NCBI GenBank assembly: GCA_019359095.1
Contig: JAHHHZ010000003.1
Coordinates: forward strand, 1 to 61,885
Direction: 5' to 3'
DNA from: Pleurocapsa minor HA4230-MV1
GTDB taxonomy: Bacteria > Cyanobacteriota > Cyanobacteriia > Cyanobacteriales > Xenococcaceae
Length of the DNA: 61,885 bases
Shown here: positions 17,915 through 27,019 of the stretch, piece by piece
Position numbering within the stretch: position 1 is the first letter of the stretch
Layout of the letters: every line of letters begins with the position of its first letter
Made by a program: the position numbers and the translations under genes
The notes under the pieces: generated by a model
The model's input: only the letters and a program-made list of their open reading frames with translations
Database searches by the model: none
What the model was told of the DNA's origin: nothing

Positions 17915-19015
17915 TTATTCTTCTTCAGAATCCGCATCGTCATCATCATCATGAAAGGCATTAGGAGATGCTGGTGCTGCATTTTTCCCCTCTTTTATAT
18001 CCGCTCTGACTTTCGCTTCTATTTCGGCTGCCACTTCGGGGTTTTCTTGTAGGTAATTAATCGTATTATCTCTACCCTGACCAACATTCTCGCCCTTGTA
18101 GCTATACCACGCACCCTTGCGGATGACGATCTCCAAGTCTTCTGCTAAATCTAACAAACAGCCAATGGTAGAAATTCCCTGACCGAAGATAATATCAAAT
18201 TCGGCAATACGGAAAGGAGGTGCAACCTTATTTTTAGCAACTTTAACTTTGGCACGAATTCCATACATCCCTTCATTGCCTTTTTTCAGAGTCTGTATGC
18301 GACGAATATCTAGGCGCACCGAGCAATAAAACTTGAGGGCATTACCACCAGTAGTTACTTCAGGACTACCATAACTAATCCCAATTTTCTGCCGTAGCTG
18401 ATTGAGGAAGATTACCGTAGCTCCCGATTTACCAATATTACCCGCAATCTTTCTTAAGGCTTTACTCATTAAACGCGCCTGTAAGCCGACTTGATTATCT
18501 CCCATTTCGCCCTCAATCTCGGCGCGAGGAGTTAATGCAGCTACGGAGTCTACTACTACTAAGTCTACTGCTGCCGATCGCACTAGCTGATCGACGATTT
18601 CTAAACCCGATTCGCCGTTATCTGGCTGTGCTACCAATAAATTCTCAATATCTACCCCTAATGCTGCCGAATAGGTCGGATCTAAAGCATGTTCTGCATC
18701 GACGAAGGCAGCTACTCCTCCTGCTTTTTGGGTTTCGGCGATCGCGTGAAGGGCAAGAGTTGTTTTACCTGAACTTTCTGGCCCATATATTTCAATGATT
18801 CTGCCTTTGGGTAAGCCACCTCCTAGGGCGACATCAAGGGTTAATGCTCCGCTGGGAATAGTTTCTACCCGCATTTGGGCAGCATCACCCAAACGCATAA
18901 TTGCACCCTTACCAAAATTGCGCTCAATCTGCTTTAAAACTAAGTTGAGAGCTTTGTCTTTATCCGAATTACTAGCATTACTAGTATTACTAGAAGTGTT
19001 TGCGCGAGTTGCCAT
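17915..19015 (-). CDS. recA: Recombinase RecA
   Basis: 366 residues, full length. Walker A is GPESSGKTT near residue 66, Walker [11 protein letters not shown], and the L2 region includes [14 protein letters not shown]. The C-terminal tail ends in an acidic run ([11 protein letters not shown]) that modulates DNA binding. It performs strand exchange in homologous recombination and, with LexA where present, SOS control. I found no obvious LexA box in the 300 bases upstream. Confidence 0.98.
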   Translation of the reverse strand: MATRANTSSNTSNASNSDKDKALNLVLKQIERNFGKGAIMRLGDAAQMRVETIPSGALTLDVALGGGLPKGRIIEIYGPESSGKTTLALHAIAETQKAGGVAAFVDAEHALDPTYSAALGVDIENLLVAQPDNGESGLEIVDQLVRSAAVDLVVVDSVAALTPRAEIEGEMGDNQVGLQARLMSKALRKIAGNIGKSGATVIFLNQLRQKIGISYGSPEVTTGGNALKFYCSVRLDIRRIQTLKKGNEGMYGIRAKVKVAKNKVAPPFRIAEFDIIFGQGISTIGCLLDLAEDLEIVIRKGAWYSYKGENVGQGRDNTINYLQENPEVAAEIEAKVRADIKEGKNAAPASPNAFHDDDDDADSEEE

Positions 19016-19311
19016 GAATGCCTCAATTGATAATTATGTAAAGTAGAAAATAGTTTTAAAAACTGGTTGAGCAATTAGTTTTGATTTTATGCCCTCTATT
19101 TTAATCTCATTGGTCAAATGACTAATTACGATGATGATTTTTTAGTAGCAATATCTCTATTTTCTCAATTGTTGATAAAAAAGTCAACAGGAGTAGACTT
19201 GCTTATCTTTTAGAGTAACTAATAAAAGTAACATCGATAATGATTTGTAGCATTAGTAACAGTGGATTCTCAATTTTATTAAGATTCATTGAGGGTTTGG
19301 GTAAAGCGATC
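19016..19311. other. AT-rich region between recA and bvdR
   Basis: About 300 bases without an ORF; it should hold the recA promoter. Only a HIP1 octamer near 19308 and no clear operator or hairpin was seen. Confidence 0.45.
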
Positions 19312-19319
19312 GCTTTATT

Positions 19320-20315
19320 TTAATCAAGATAAATTGTTTGTTTGGTGGAGGAAGATTCACGGGCAGCATTTGCCACCTTTAGGGCGTAAAGACTAGCTTG
19401 AGGCTGTAGATAAAGCGGTTTCTGTGCCAATAGATAATCTAAAACCATTGCCGTATCTTGAGCAAATAAACCACGACGAGGAGTTACAGGAATATCTTGC
19501 TCATTTTCTGCGTTAATTAACGTTCCTTTTTCGCCTTTAAACCTAATTTTGCCTGCTTCACCATAAATTTCCAGAGTGCGATCGCTTTGCCAAAAGATAT
19601 CTCCTTTACCATAGGTAATATCTGCTGTAATGCCATTGTGAAAGCTAAGTTGAGCCTGACAAAAACAGGCGGTAAAATAAGCGGAATCTGAATTAGGTAA
19701 ATTCCAATAGCGATTATCGCAGCTAACTTTCTCCACAGTGCCAAATAAATCAGTCAAGCGATGAATTCTCGATAATGCTGCGGAGAGGGGAAAACCAAAC
19801 TGTTGCCGATGATATTTCCAGCTTGGTTCAACAGGATGTTGCGCAGCAATAGTAGTGTAGCTGGCATGAAAGACTTTACCAATTTGCGGTAAATATTGCT
19901 TAAGCGCTTGATGTAAACCACCAATAATCTCGATATGTTCAACATGAAGTAACTTTTGTTTGGCGGCGGCTAACTCAATCACTTCTTGAGCAACTTCAAC
20001 TTCTAATGCTAGGGGGTACTCAACTACTACATGCTTTCCCGCTAAGATCGCCGCTTTGGCGATCGCACCACACCCTTGGTTAATCGTACAGATAAAAATC
20101 AAATCAAGCTGTGGTAAATTGACTAATTCACTCCAGGAATCAACTGCTGACACAGCGTATGTTTGGCAAAACTCTTGTAGTTTTACAGGGGTGTTTCCCG
20201 TTGCCACTAATAATTCTGTGCGTGGATCGGATTTGAGGGCTTCTGCTCTTTTTCTGGCTGCGTATCCCGTACCAACAATGCCAACCTTAAGCAAAACTGA
20301 GTCTACAATCATCAT
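19320..20315 (-). CDS. bvdR: Biliverdin reductase, cyanobacterial type (Gfo/Idh/MocA fold)
   Basis: About 331 residues from the ATG at 20315 (an in-frame TTG lies three codons upstream). The Rossmann motif VGIVGTGYAARKRAEAL, then LAGKHVVVEYPLAL, LLHVEHIEIIGG and YHRQQFGFPLSAALSRI track my memory of the Synechocystis BvdR enzyme closely, including the length. It reduces biliverdin IX-alpha to bilirubin with NAD(P)H and influences phycobilisome make-up in cyanobacteria. General Gfo/Idh/MocA membership is certain; the specific role is inferred from these motifs. Confidence 0.82.
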   Translation of the reverse strand: MMIVDSVLLKVGIVGTGYAARKRAEALKSDPRTELLVATGNTPVKLQEFCQTYAVSAVDSWSELVNLPQLDLIFICTINQGCGAIAKAAILAGKHVVVEYPLALEVEVAQEVIELAAAKQKLLHVEHIEIIGGLHQALKQYLPQIGKVFHASYTTIAAQHPVEPSWKYHRQQFGFPLSAALSRIHRLTDLFGTVEKVSCDNRYWNLPNSDSAYFTACFCQAQLSFHNGITADITYGKGDIFWQSDRTLEIYGEAGKIRFKGEKGTLINAENEQDIPVTPRRGLFAQDTAMVLDYLLAQKPLYLQPQASLYALKVANAARESSSTKQTIYLD

Positions 20316-20352
20316 GGACAACAAAAACTAGATAAGCAAGCAAACTATTAAA

Positions 20353-20440
20353 CATAGCCCTACGTAAAAACGTTAGGGCATCTTTAAAATACTACTTCTT
20401 ATTTCCTATTTCCTATTTCCTACTTCCGAGCCGATTTAGC
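20353..20440 (+). repeat. MITE-like repeat, copy 1 (right end truncated)
   Basis: Left end CATAGCCCTACGTAAAAACG, then GTTAGGGCATCTTTAAAATA, a run of TTTCCTA heptads and GAGCCGATT. The right terminal repeat is missing; the copy fades into the 3' end of the DUF2103 gene. Compare the complete copy at 26231-26350. Confidence 0.72.
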
Positions 20441-20717
20441 ATAAATTAGCGATCGCCTGCTCTAACTCTGACTGTTCTAGAGTACTGAGGATAAACACTT
20501 CCTGTACGGTTTTTCCCTGACGAGCAATAACTTTATAACCACCTCTGATGGGGACAGATATTTTCAGCTTCATTTTGGGAATGTGACTTCTGGTTTTTTT
20601 AATTCGGCCAGGGGTTACAGTAGTGATTCCTGGACACTCGATCAGTTTTTCCAAGATCGGAATCAAGCCAGGAAGATGCGTTGAATGATTCCAAACCAAG
20701 CGACCATCAGAAGACAT
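20436..20717 (-). CDS. DUF2103 family protein
   Basis: 93 residues: GRLVWNHSTHLPGLIPILEK at the start, a basic middle (PGRIKKTRSHIPKMKLKISV) and a C-terminal EVFILSTLEQSELEQAI. The pattern fits DUF2103, described as a predicted metal-binding family of cyanobacteria and archaea. Its stop codon lies beside the truncated right end of a MITE-like repeat, which may have supplied the last codons. The neighbouring clpS is on the same strand 100 nt upstream. Confidence 0.7.
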   Translation of the reverse strand: MSSDGRLVWNHSTHLPGLIPILEKLIECPGITTVTPGRIKKTRSHIPKMKLKISVPIRGGYKVIARQGKTVQEVFILSTLEQSELEQAIANLC

Positions 20718-20816
20718 AAATGTTTGCCCTTGTATTTGAATTAAAATAGCTGATAGTTATGAATGGTATCATTGCCAGATTCACAAATTATTAATGATCA
20801 AAATTATCAGCATCAT

Positions 20817-21125
20817 TTACGCTTGTTCCAAGGGAGCCATAGTTAATCCTGCACGGCTCAACTGTTGGTGATATAGTTCTGCTTGTTCTTGAGGGCCAAC
20901 CCAAACCATTGCCTGTCCTTCAAAATGAATTTGATCGGTTAATTCGCGAGCGCGATCGCCATTCATTCCAGGGATATATTTCAGCAAACACTCAATTACA
21001 TAAGGAAAAGTGTTGTGATCGTCATTCAACACAATGATTTTATAGTTGGGATAGTGCTGCGTGATGGTCTGACCAGCTTTTTCTTTAACGACAGTAGGAG
21101 TAAGACTCATATTAGTAAACTTCAA
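20817..21125 (-). CDS. clpS: ATP-dependent Clp protease adaptor ClpS
   Basis: 102 residues. It has the signature NYKIIVLNDDHNTFPYVIEC and the tail HFEGQAMVWVGPQEQAELYHQ of ClpS. It delivers N-degron substrates to ClpAP/ClpCP in the cytoplasm. The extended N-terminus (about 25 residues) is flexible. Cyanobacteria often have two ClpS proteins; this one matches the classic form. Confidence 0.93.
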   Translation of the reverse strand: MKFTNMSLTPTVVKEKAGQTITQHYPNYKIIVLNDDHNTFPYVIECLLKYIPGMNGDRARELTDQIHFEGQAMVWVGPQEQAELYHQQLSRAGLTMAPLEQA

Positions 21126-21404
21126 TAACTTAAAATTTGGGTAAAAAGGTAATAGTAGATATCAGACAAATCTACCCATAATAACATTCCTGATTAATTC
21201 ACAATTTAGTGTAGCTTTTTTAAAAAATTTATTCAAAATCAGCTTGAGTTTTACTGGCTAATATATTACTGATAATTTATATCTTAAGGGAGAAGAGATG
21301 TAGTCGATCAATATGAAACTATGATGTGTTGTATATTGTTTAGCACTTAAAATTGCCATGAGTAATCTTAAACTGTTAAATCACCTCTCATCTCAACACC
21401 AATC

Positions 21405-21884
21405 ATGATGATTCCTTCTTGGCTGGCAATTGGACTTATTACCCTAGCTATTCCCTTTACCTGTAACCGCTTTATTTCTAGCAGAGATTTTCGCTGGTTT
21501 AAACGCTTGCGCCGTCCTGACTGGCTAACCTTTGAAGGGGCAATTCCTGTTATTTGGACGGTGGTTTTCATCTGTGGAGCATGGTCAGCCTACAATGTTT
21601 GGGAAGCCGATCCTGGTAGTGTCTCTACATGGTTAATAATGGGTTTCTATATAGTAGTGGAAACAGCGATATCGCTCTATACCGTTGTGATGTGTAAATC
21701 TCGTAGCCTCAAGATTGGCACAATTATTGGCGGCACTGGATTTTTTCTGGGAGCAATATTGGCGGTGATCGTGCAACCTATCTCGAATAATGCATTGTGG
21801 CTACTAGTTCCCTATTTGTTCTGGAGTCCTATAGGAACATTTGTGACCTGGCAAATGATGCAGCTTAATCCTATAGATGTCTAA
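21405..21884 (+). CDS. TspO/MBR family tryptophan-rich sensory protein
   Basis: 159 residues with five predicted membrane helices, the TspO fold. The cytoplasmic loop FKRLRRPDW and the segment IPVIWTVVFICGAWSAY are family signatures. TspO proteins bind porphyrins and affect their turnover or export. It sits in a region with other tetrapyrrole-related genes (bvdR, the lyase at 2881), but no operon joins them. A MITE-like repeat follows the stop codon. Confidence 0.85.
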   Translation: MMIPSWLAIGLITLAIPFTCNRFISSRDFRWFKRLRRPDWLTFEGAIPVIWTVVFICGAWSAYNVWEADPGSVSTWLIMGFYIVVETAISLYTVVMCKSRSLKIGTIIGGTGFFLGAILAVIVQPISNNALWLLVPYLFWSPIGTFVTWQMMQLNPIDV

Positions 21885-21910
21885 TTTTAGATGTCTAATT
21901 TTTTAGATCT

Positions 21911-22020
21911 ATTAGGCAAAAACAGCTAACGTTAGGACATTTCCTATTTCCTATTTCCTACTTCCATCTTACGCGCCGATTACTATTTAATGTCTTAATC
22001 TAACTTTGTACGGATATTAA
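21911..22020 (+). repeat. MITE-like repeat, copy 2
   Basis: The left terminal repeat is decayed (AGGCAAAAACAGCTAACGTT), then AGGACA, TTTCCTA heptads, GCGCCGATTACTATTTAATG and the right end GTCTTAATCTAACTTTGTAC-GGATATTAA. It lies between tspO and the metallophosphoesterase. Confidence 0.72.
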
Positions 22021-22114
22021 ATGCTAGTTTATGTATAACCTGTACAAAATAAGATAACTCTAGCGAAAAGCTTAGGCTTGAGAAAATACAAATACTATTT
22101 AAAAATTAGATTAG

Positions 22115-23665
22115 ATGAAGTTCGTCTCTGATCCTGATATTGCAGTAAAGATCGCTCAAATGAAACGTCGGGTGTGCTGGCAAGAAAAGTTAATCTCAGA
22201 CAAAGCGATCGCTCAAACTAAATTAGTTATTGATGATGCAGATACTGATAATCCCAATTTTTCCTTTCTGGTAATTGGCGATAGTGGCTCTGGGTCTCAT
22301 CTTAGATATGAACCTCAACGTAAGATAGCCGAGATGATGCTACAAGAAGAATCTCGTTTCGTGCTGCATACAGGGGACGTTGTTTATCAAGTAGGGTCGA
22401 AAGAATATTATCAGCAAAATTTCATCTCTCCCTATCGAGAATTTTTAGTGGGAGGAGAAAAACCAAAACAGCTTGCTTACGATCGTCTAACTTTTAAAAA
22501 GCCTTTTTTTCTAGTTCCAGGCAATCATGACTATTACGACCTGCCTCTGATCTACGGTGTTTTGGTACAGGCTACCTGGTTACCTCGTCGGTTGCTGCGG
22601 GGACGAATTGATTTAGATGTGGGGTGGCATGGCTCCAATCAAGGAGATGCTTATGCTAGGGCATTTCTTGATTATTTAGCTGAAATCAATTTAGGTAATC
22701 TCAATCAACACCTAGACAAATATTACACGGCCAAACATACAGGCGATCGCTGTCTACAATATCAGCCAGAAAAATTTACTCGTTTACCCAACCGATATTA
22801 TACTTTTCGCTATGGCGGGATCGACTTTTTTGCCCTAGATTCCAACACTTTTAACGATCCTCTAGCAATTCCTGACACAGAAGAGGGTGATAATCGACGA
22901 GAACAGCTGCTAATTCGTCAAAGTCAATTGACAGAACAAGAACAGAAAATTCAAAACGCAATTGACCAACTAAATCCTGATGATAGTGATGATGCCGAAC
23001 AGATCGATGACTATTATGCCAAACTAGAACATATTGCCGAAAGCCAGAGAGATATTGAAAAACAGCTCAATCAACAGCAACAAATGACCGATTGGGAACA
23101 GCTGAATTGGTTTAAGTCTAGTTTAGTTACATCTTGGCAAGACGAAAATGTTCGGGGAAGAGTCGTCTTGTTCCATCATCCTCCTTACGTTACCGAAGCT
23201 ACCAAGTGGGATCAGGGACAGACTTTGGCAGTACGCGATCGCCTACGTCAAGCATTTAATGAAGCAGCAGCGGAAATAGGTGCATTGCCTGAAGGACGCT
23301 CCATTGTCGATCTAGTCTTATCGGGACACGCTCACTGTCTAGAACATCTTCAGACCAAAGATACAGGACATGCCGATTCTAATATTGACTGGATTGTCTG
23401 TGGTGGTAGTGGTCATAGCTTACGCCGTCAAAGGGAAGAAGGTACAGTACTTTATCAAGATGCCGATTTAAACTCGCAACCTATTGGTCAATCACGTCTA
23501 TATGTGGGACGAAATGGTAGTCGCCGAAATCATAAACGTCCTTATTCTTTTTTGCGGATTGATGTCCAGGCAGGTAACAAACCCAAGTTTACTGTTAATC
23601 CTTTAGTAGCGGAATGGCATCAACGTCAGTGGCATGAATATGCGATCGAGCCTTTTGTAATCTAA
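22115..23665 (+). CDS. Metallophosphoesterase, calcineurin-like
   Basis: 516 residues. Dinuclear metal motifs are complete: VIGDSGSGSH, HTGDVVYQ, VPGNHDYYD, LFHHPPY and SGHAHCLEH. An extra acidic helical insertion of about 90 residues (around 265-355, with QLNPDDSDDAEQIDDYYAKL) separates the two halves of the domain. No signal peptide is evident, so it is probably cytoplasmic. Substrate unknown. The gene is flanked by MITE-like repeats on both sides, in opposite orientations. Confidence 0.85.
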   Translation: MKFVSDPDIAVKIAQMKRRVCWQEKLISDKAIAQTKLVIDDADTDNPNFSFLVIGDSGSGSHLRYEPQRKIAEMMLQEESRFVLHTGDVVYQVGSKEYYQQNFISPYREFLVGGEKPKQLAYDRLTFKKPFFLVPGNHDYYDLPLIYGVLVQATWLPRRLLRGRIDLDVGWHGSNQGDAYARAFLDYLAEINLGNLNQHLDKYYTAKHTGDRCLQYQPEKFTRLPNRYYTFRYGGIDFFALDSNTFNDPLAIPDTEEGDNRREQLLIRQSQLTEQEQKIQNAIDQLNPDDSDDAEQIDDYYAKLEHIAESQRDIEKQLNQQQQMTDWEQLNWFKSSLVTSWQDENVRGRVVLFHHPPYVTEATKWDQGQTLAVRDRLRQAFNEAAAEIGALPEGRSIVDLVLSGHAHCLEHLQTKDTGHADSNIDWIVCGGSGHSLRRQREEGTVLYQDADLNSQPIGQSRLYVGRNGSRRNHKRPYSFLRIDVQAGNKPKFTVNPLVAEWHQRQWHEYAIEPFVI

Positions 23666-23669
23666 AAGA

Positions 23670-23765
23670 GTAGGAAGTAGGAAGTAAGAAGTAGGAAATA
23701 GGAAATAGGAAATAGGAAATAGTATTTCAAAGATATCCTAATGTTTTTACCTAAGGCTATACATT
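23670..23765 (-). repeat. MITE-like repeat, copy 3 (inverted)
   Basis: Read on the minus strand it gives TAGCCTTAGGTAAAAACATT, AGGATATCTTTGAAATA and then about seven TTTCCTA-type heptads up to the stop codon of the metallophosphoesterase. The second terminal repeat is absent. Confidence 0.7.
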
Positions 23766-23790
23766 AGAAGAATAATTATGGTCACAAATT

Positions 23791-24534
23791 ATGAGCAGCA
23801 ATCAGCATTTAAAAATAATAGTCCCAGTCTTAGTGCTAGTCTTAGTTGGGATGATTTTGCTGGCTGCACCAGTCCAAGCAGAGACAGTGGCTAATAGTGG
23901 ATTTAACCTTCAAGAACTATTACGCAACGCTCTCCAGTGGGTTAATGATTTGGGTGCGATCGCGCCGATCGCTTTTATTTTTATTTATATCATTGCCACT
24001 GTAGCTTTTCTCCCTGGTTCAGTGCTTACTCTGGGTGCTGGGGTATTATTTGGCATTATTCAAGGTTCGCTTTATGTATTTGTAGGTGCAACTGTTGGTG
24101 CGACTCTCGCCTTTTTAGTTGGTCGCTATCTAGCTAGAGGCTGGATCTCGCAGAAAATTGCAGGAAATCCGAAATTTAGTGCGATCGATCGCGCTGTCGG
24201 TCAAGAAGGCTTTAAGATTGTCTTGTTAACGCGACTATCTCCCGTATTTCCCTTCAATCTCTTAAATTACGGTTTAGGAGTTACAGGAGTAGCTCTCAAG
24301 GACTATGTGTTAGCTTCCGTTGGTATGATTCCTGGCACAATCATGTATGTGTACATTGGCTCTTTAGCAGGCAGCATTGCCACGATTGGGAGCGACACAG
24401 ATACTAATGCTAATCCTGTGGCGCAATGGGCAATTAGAATTATTGGCTTGATTGCTACTGTAGCCGTAACTCTGTATGTCACTAAAATTGCTCGTAAAGC
24501 ACTGGATGAATCGATTGATCCTATTAATTACTGA
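23791..24534 (+). CDS. TVP38/TMEM64 family (VTT domain) membrane protein
   Basis: 247 residues with a cleavable or anchoring N-terminal helix and about five further membrane helices. The VTT signature is visible: LPGSVLTLGAGVLFG, then FLVGRYLARGW and LTRLSPVFPFNLLNYGLG. VTT proteins act in lipid scrambling or membrane homeostasis in other organisms. The next gene, an FAD-dependent disulfide reductase, starts 37 nt later; this pairing recurs in cyanobacteria and points to one operon. Confidence 0.86.
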   Translation: MSSNQHLKIIVPVLVLVLVGMILLAAPVQAETVANSGFNLQELLRNALQWVNDLGAIAPIAFIFIYIIATVAFLPGSVLTLGAGVLFGIIQGSLYVFVGATVGATLAFLVGRYLARGWISQKIAGNPKFSAIDRAVGQEGFKIVLLTRLSPVFPFNLLNYGLGVTGVALKDYVLASVGMIPGTIMYVYIGSLAGSIATIGSDTDTNANPVAQWAIRIIGLIATVAVTLYVTKIARKALDESIDPINY

Positions 24535-24571
24535 TTACTGATTACTGATGACTACAAAATTATAGACTCTT

Positions 24572-26119
24572 ATGAATAATCAAAATCATGCGGTGACAAT
24601 TGAACCCTGGGATGAATATAACCAGGAATTACTGGCAAATGTTCATCCTCCTGACTGGATAAATCCAACTCCTGCCGACTATTATGATTTAGTAGTTATT
24701 GGTGCTGGTACAGCAGGACTCGTTACGGCGAAAGGTGCAGCAGGTTTGGGTATTGGGCTAAAGGTAGCCATGATTGAAAAAAATTTGCTGGGGGGGGACT
24801 GTTTGAATGTTGGCTGTGTTCCTTCTAAGTGTTTAATTCGGTCTTCTCGCGTGGCGGCACAAATGCGCTCAGCCTTGCCTTATGGAGTGCAACCACCAGA
24901 ACATATTGCGATCGATTTTCCTGCCGTGATGGCAAGAATGCGTCAGATCAGAACTAAGATTAGTCCGATAGATTCAGCAGTAGCTGCCAAAAAAGCAGGG
25001 GTTGATGTATTTTTTGGTGAGGCTAGATTTAAAAATAAGGATACTATTACCGTTGGCGGGCAAGATCTGAAGTTTAAAAAGGCGGTCATTGCCTCTGGTG
25101 CGCGTGCTGTTCAACCAAAGATTAGAGGTATCGAAGAAACTGGTTATTTAACTAATGAAAGCGTTTTCTCTTTAACTAGCTTACCAAAGAAACTAGCAGT
25201 GATTGGTGGAGGCCCGATTGGTTGTGAATTGGCTCAGGCTTTCCAGCGCTTAGGCAGCGAAGTAACTTTGTTTCACAAGGGTTCTCATGTACTTGATAAA
25301 GAAGACATCGATGCAGCGGAGATCGTCCAGCAGGGATTAATTAAGGAGGGTATTCGTTTAGTCTTAAACTGCCAAATAGAAAGTGTCTCTCAAAACCCTG
25401 AAGGTAAGGTAATCAACTTGATTAGCGATGATCGCGGTTCGGAATCTCTTGTCGTTGAGGAAATCTTGGTCGGTGCAGGCAGACAACCTAATGTCGAGAG
25501 TCTCAATTTAGAAGCTGTCGGGGTTGAATATGATGCTAGAAAAGGAGTTAAGGTTAACGATTATCTGCAAACCAGCAACTCAAAAATCTATGGTGCAGGG
25601 GATATCTGCATGAACTGGAAGTATACCCATGCAGCAGATGCAGCAGCCCGAATTGTGATTAAAAATACCTTGTTTTCACCCTTTGGCTTAAATCAATCAA
25701 AACTCAGCGATCTAGTTATGCCCTGGGTAACCTTTACCGATCCTGAAATTGCCCATGTTGGCATGTATGAAGACGAGGCACAAGCAAAAGGTATTGACTG
25801 CAAGACAATTACAATCGATTTTGAGGATGTCGATCGCGCTTTAGCAGACGGCGAAACAGAAGGCTTGCTCAAAATTCTCCACAAGCAAGGCTCAGACGAA
25901 ATTCTTGGGGCTACCATTGTGGCGCGTCATGCTGGCGAAATGATTAGCGAAATTACCACGGCGATGATTGGCGGGATGGGTTTAAGTAAGCTCTCAACTG
26001 TCATTCATCCTTACCCTACCCAAGCAGCAGCTATTAAACAGGCTGCCGATGCTTATCGTCGAACTTTATTAACCGAGAAAACTAAGAAGCTTCTGGGCTT
26101 TTTATCCAAGTTGTCTTAA
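24572..26119 (+). CDS. FAD-dependent pyridine nucleotide-disulfide oxidoreductase (MerA/Lpd-like)
   Basis: 515 residues. FAD motif VVIGAGTAGLVTAKGA, redox-active disulfide GGDCLNVGCVPSKC, NAD-binding VIGGGPIGCELAQ, second FAD motif IYGAGDICM and the C-terminal dimer segment IHPYPTQAAA. It lacks the N-terminal heavy-metal domain of mercuric reductase and the usual HPT-E pair of lipoamide dehydrogenase, so neither substrate is secure. Expression with the TVP38 protein suggests a membrane-linked redox role. Confidence 0.85.
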   Translation: MNNQNHAVTIEPWDEYNQELLANVHPPDWINPTPADYYDLVVIGAGTAGLVTAKGAAGLGIGLKVAMIEKNLLGGDCLNVGCVPSKCLIRSSRVAAQMRSALPYGVQPPEHIAIDFPAVMARMRQIRTKISPIDSAVAAKKAGVDVFFGEARFKNKDTITVGGQDLKFKKAVIASGARAVQPKIRGIEETGYLTNESVFSLTSLPKKLAVIGGGPIGCELAQAFQRLGSEVTLFHKGSHVLDKEDIDAAEIVQQGLIKEGIRLVLNCQIESVSQNPEGKVINLISDDRGSESLVVEEILVGAGRQPNVESLNLEAVGVEYDARKGVKVNDYLQTSNSKIYGAGDICMNWKYTHAADAAARIVIKNTLFSPFGLNQSKLSDLVMPWVTFTDPEIAHVGMYEDEAQAKGIDCKTITIDFEDVDRALADGETEGLLKILHKQGSDEILGATIVARHAGEMISEITTAMIGGMGLSKLSTVIHPYPTQAAAIKQAADAYRRTLLTEKTKKLLGFLSKLS

Positions 26120-26230
26120 TTGTTTTAATTGTCTTATATTCAAGTGCGATCGCCAGAGCAAAATCGAGGAGTTAGGCGATCGATTAAAATATAACTGAGT
26201 ATTGAGACATTTTGAATTCAATCTTGGAAT

Positions 26231-26350
26231 TATAGTCCTACGTAACAGCGTTAGGACATCTTTGAAATATTACTTCCTACTTCCTATTTCCTATTTCCTA
26301 CTTACAAGCCAATTACTATTAATGTCCTAATCTAATTTTGTACGGCTATA
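26231..26350 (+). repeat. MITE-like repeat, copy 4 (complete, 120 bp)
   Basis: The terminal inverted repeats are TATAGTCCTACGTAACAGCG plus TTAGGACAT (26231-26259) and the complement of 26322-26350; 20 of 29 positions match. Between them lie TCTTTGAAATA, TTTCCTA heptads and AAGCCAATTACTATTA. The element ends five bases before the ATG of the Uma2 gene, so it supplies the upstream region and perhaps the promoter of that gene. Confidence 0.78.
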
Positions 26351-26354
26351 AATC

Positions 26355-26963
26355 ATGGTACAAACACCAGCAAAACCAATCACCCTAGATGAGTTTCTTG
26401 CCTTACCAGAAACCAAACCCGCTAGCGAATATATCAACGGGAAAATAACTCAAAAACCTCTGCCACCAGGAAAACACAGCACAATCCAAGGAGAACTAAT
26501 TATTACTCTTAATGGTTCTTTAAAACCTGCAAAAACTGCTCGTGCTTTCCCAGAACTAAGATGCACTTTTGGCGGACGTTCAACTGTACCTGATGTAGCT
26601 GTATTTACTTGGGCTAGAATTCCTCGCGACAGCGATGGAGCGATCGCTGATTCTTTTCAGGCTGCACCAGATTGGACAATCGAAATATTATCTCCAGACG
26701 GGCGGCTCAAGCTCCCGAATTCGATTCGGGAGACGCGCCCTTATCAAAGTCATACCAGAGTAACTCGAAATATTCTGCACTGTTTAGACAACGGTACACA
26801 GTTGGGATGGTTAATCGATCCCAGTGAACAGTCTATCTTTGCCTATTATCCACAACAGCAACCTGCTTTTTTTGAGGATCTTAATGCTGTTTTACCCGTT
26901 CCCGATTTTGCCCAGTCGTTTCGGTTAACTTTAGGTGAGCTATTTGGTTGGTTATTAGATTAA
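26355..26963 (+). CDS. Uma2-family (DUF820) PD-(D/E)xK nuclease-like protein with in-frame insertion
   Basis: 202 residues. The family core is visible: ITLDEFLALPETKPASEYI, VPDVAVF and WTIEILSPD, followed by LGWLIDPSEQSIFAY. Family members read SPDQS-TRVTRNI; here 15 residues encoded by a palindrome (26700-26744) are inserted after SPD. The reading frame is kept. The catalytic Asp and Glu positions appear intact but the insertion is next to the active-site strand, so activity is uncertain. Uma2 proteins are numerous in cyanobacteria and mostly of unknown role. Confidence 0.84.
   Translation: MVQTPAKPITLDEFLALPETKPASEYINGKITQKPLPPGKHSTIQGELIITLNGSLKPAKTARAFPELRCTFGGRSTVPDVAVFTWARIPRDSDGAIADSFQAAPDWTIEILSPDGRLKLPNSIRETRPYQSHTRVTRNILHCLDNGTQLGWLIDPSEQSIFAYYPQQQPAFFEDLNAVLPVPDFAQSFRLTLGELFGWLLD
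26700..26744. repeat. 45-bp palindromic element inside the Uma2 gene
   Basis: Outer arms GGGCG (26700-26704) and CGCCC (26736-26740) enclose a 9-bp stem CTCCCGAAT/ATTCGGGAG with a TCG loop (26712-26732). The total length is a multiple of three and contains no stop in the coding frame. Confidence 0.75.
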
Positions 26964-27019
26964 AAGAGCGATCGCTTTTGAACTCAAATCAACAGTAATG
27001 CGATCGCCTTAGTGCTAAC

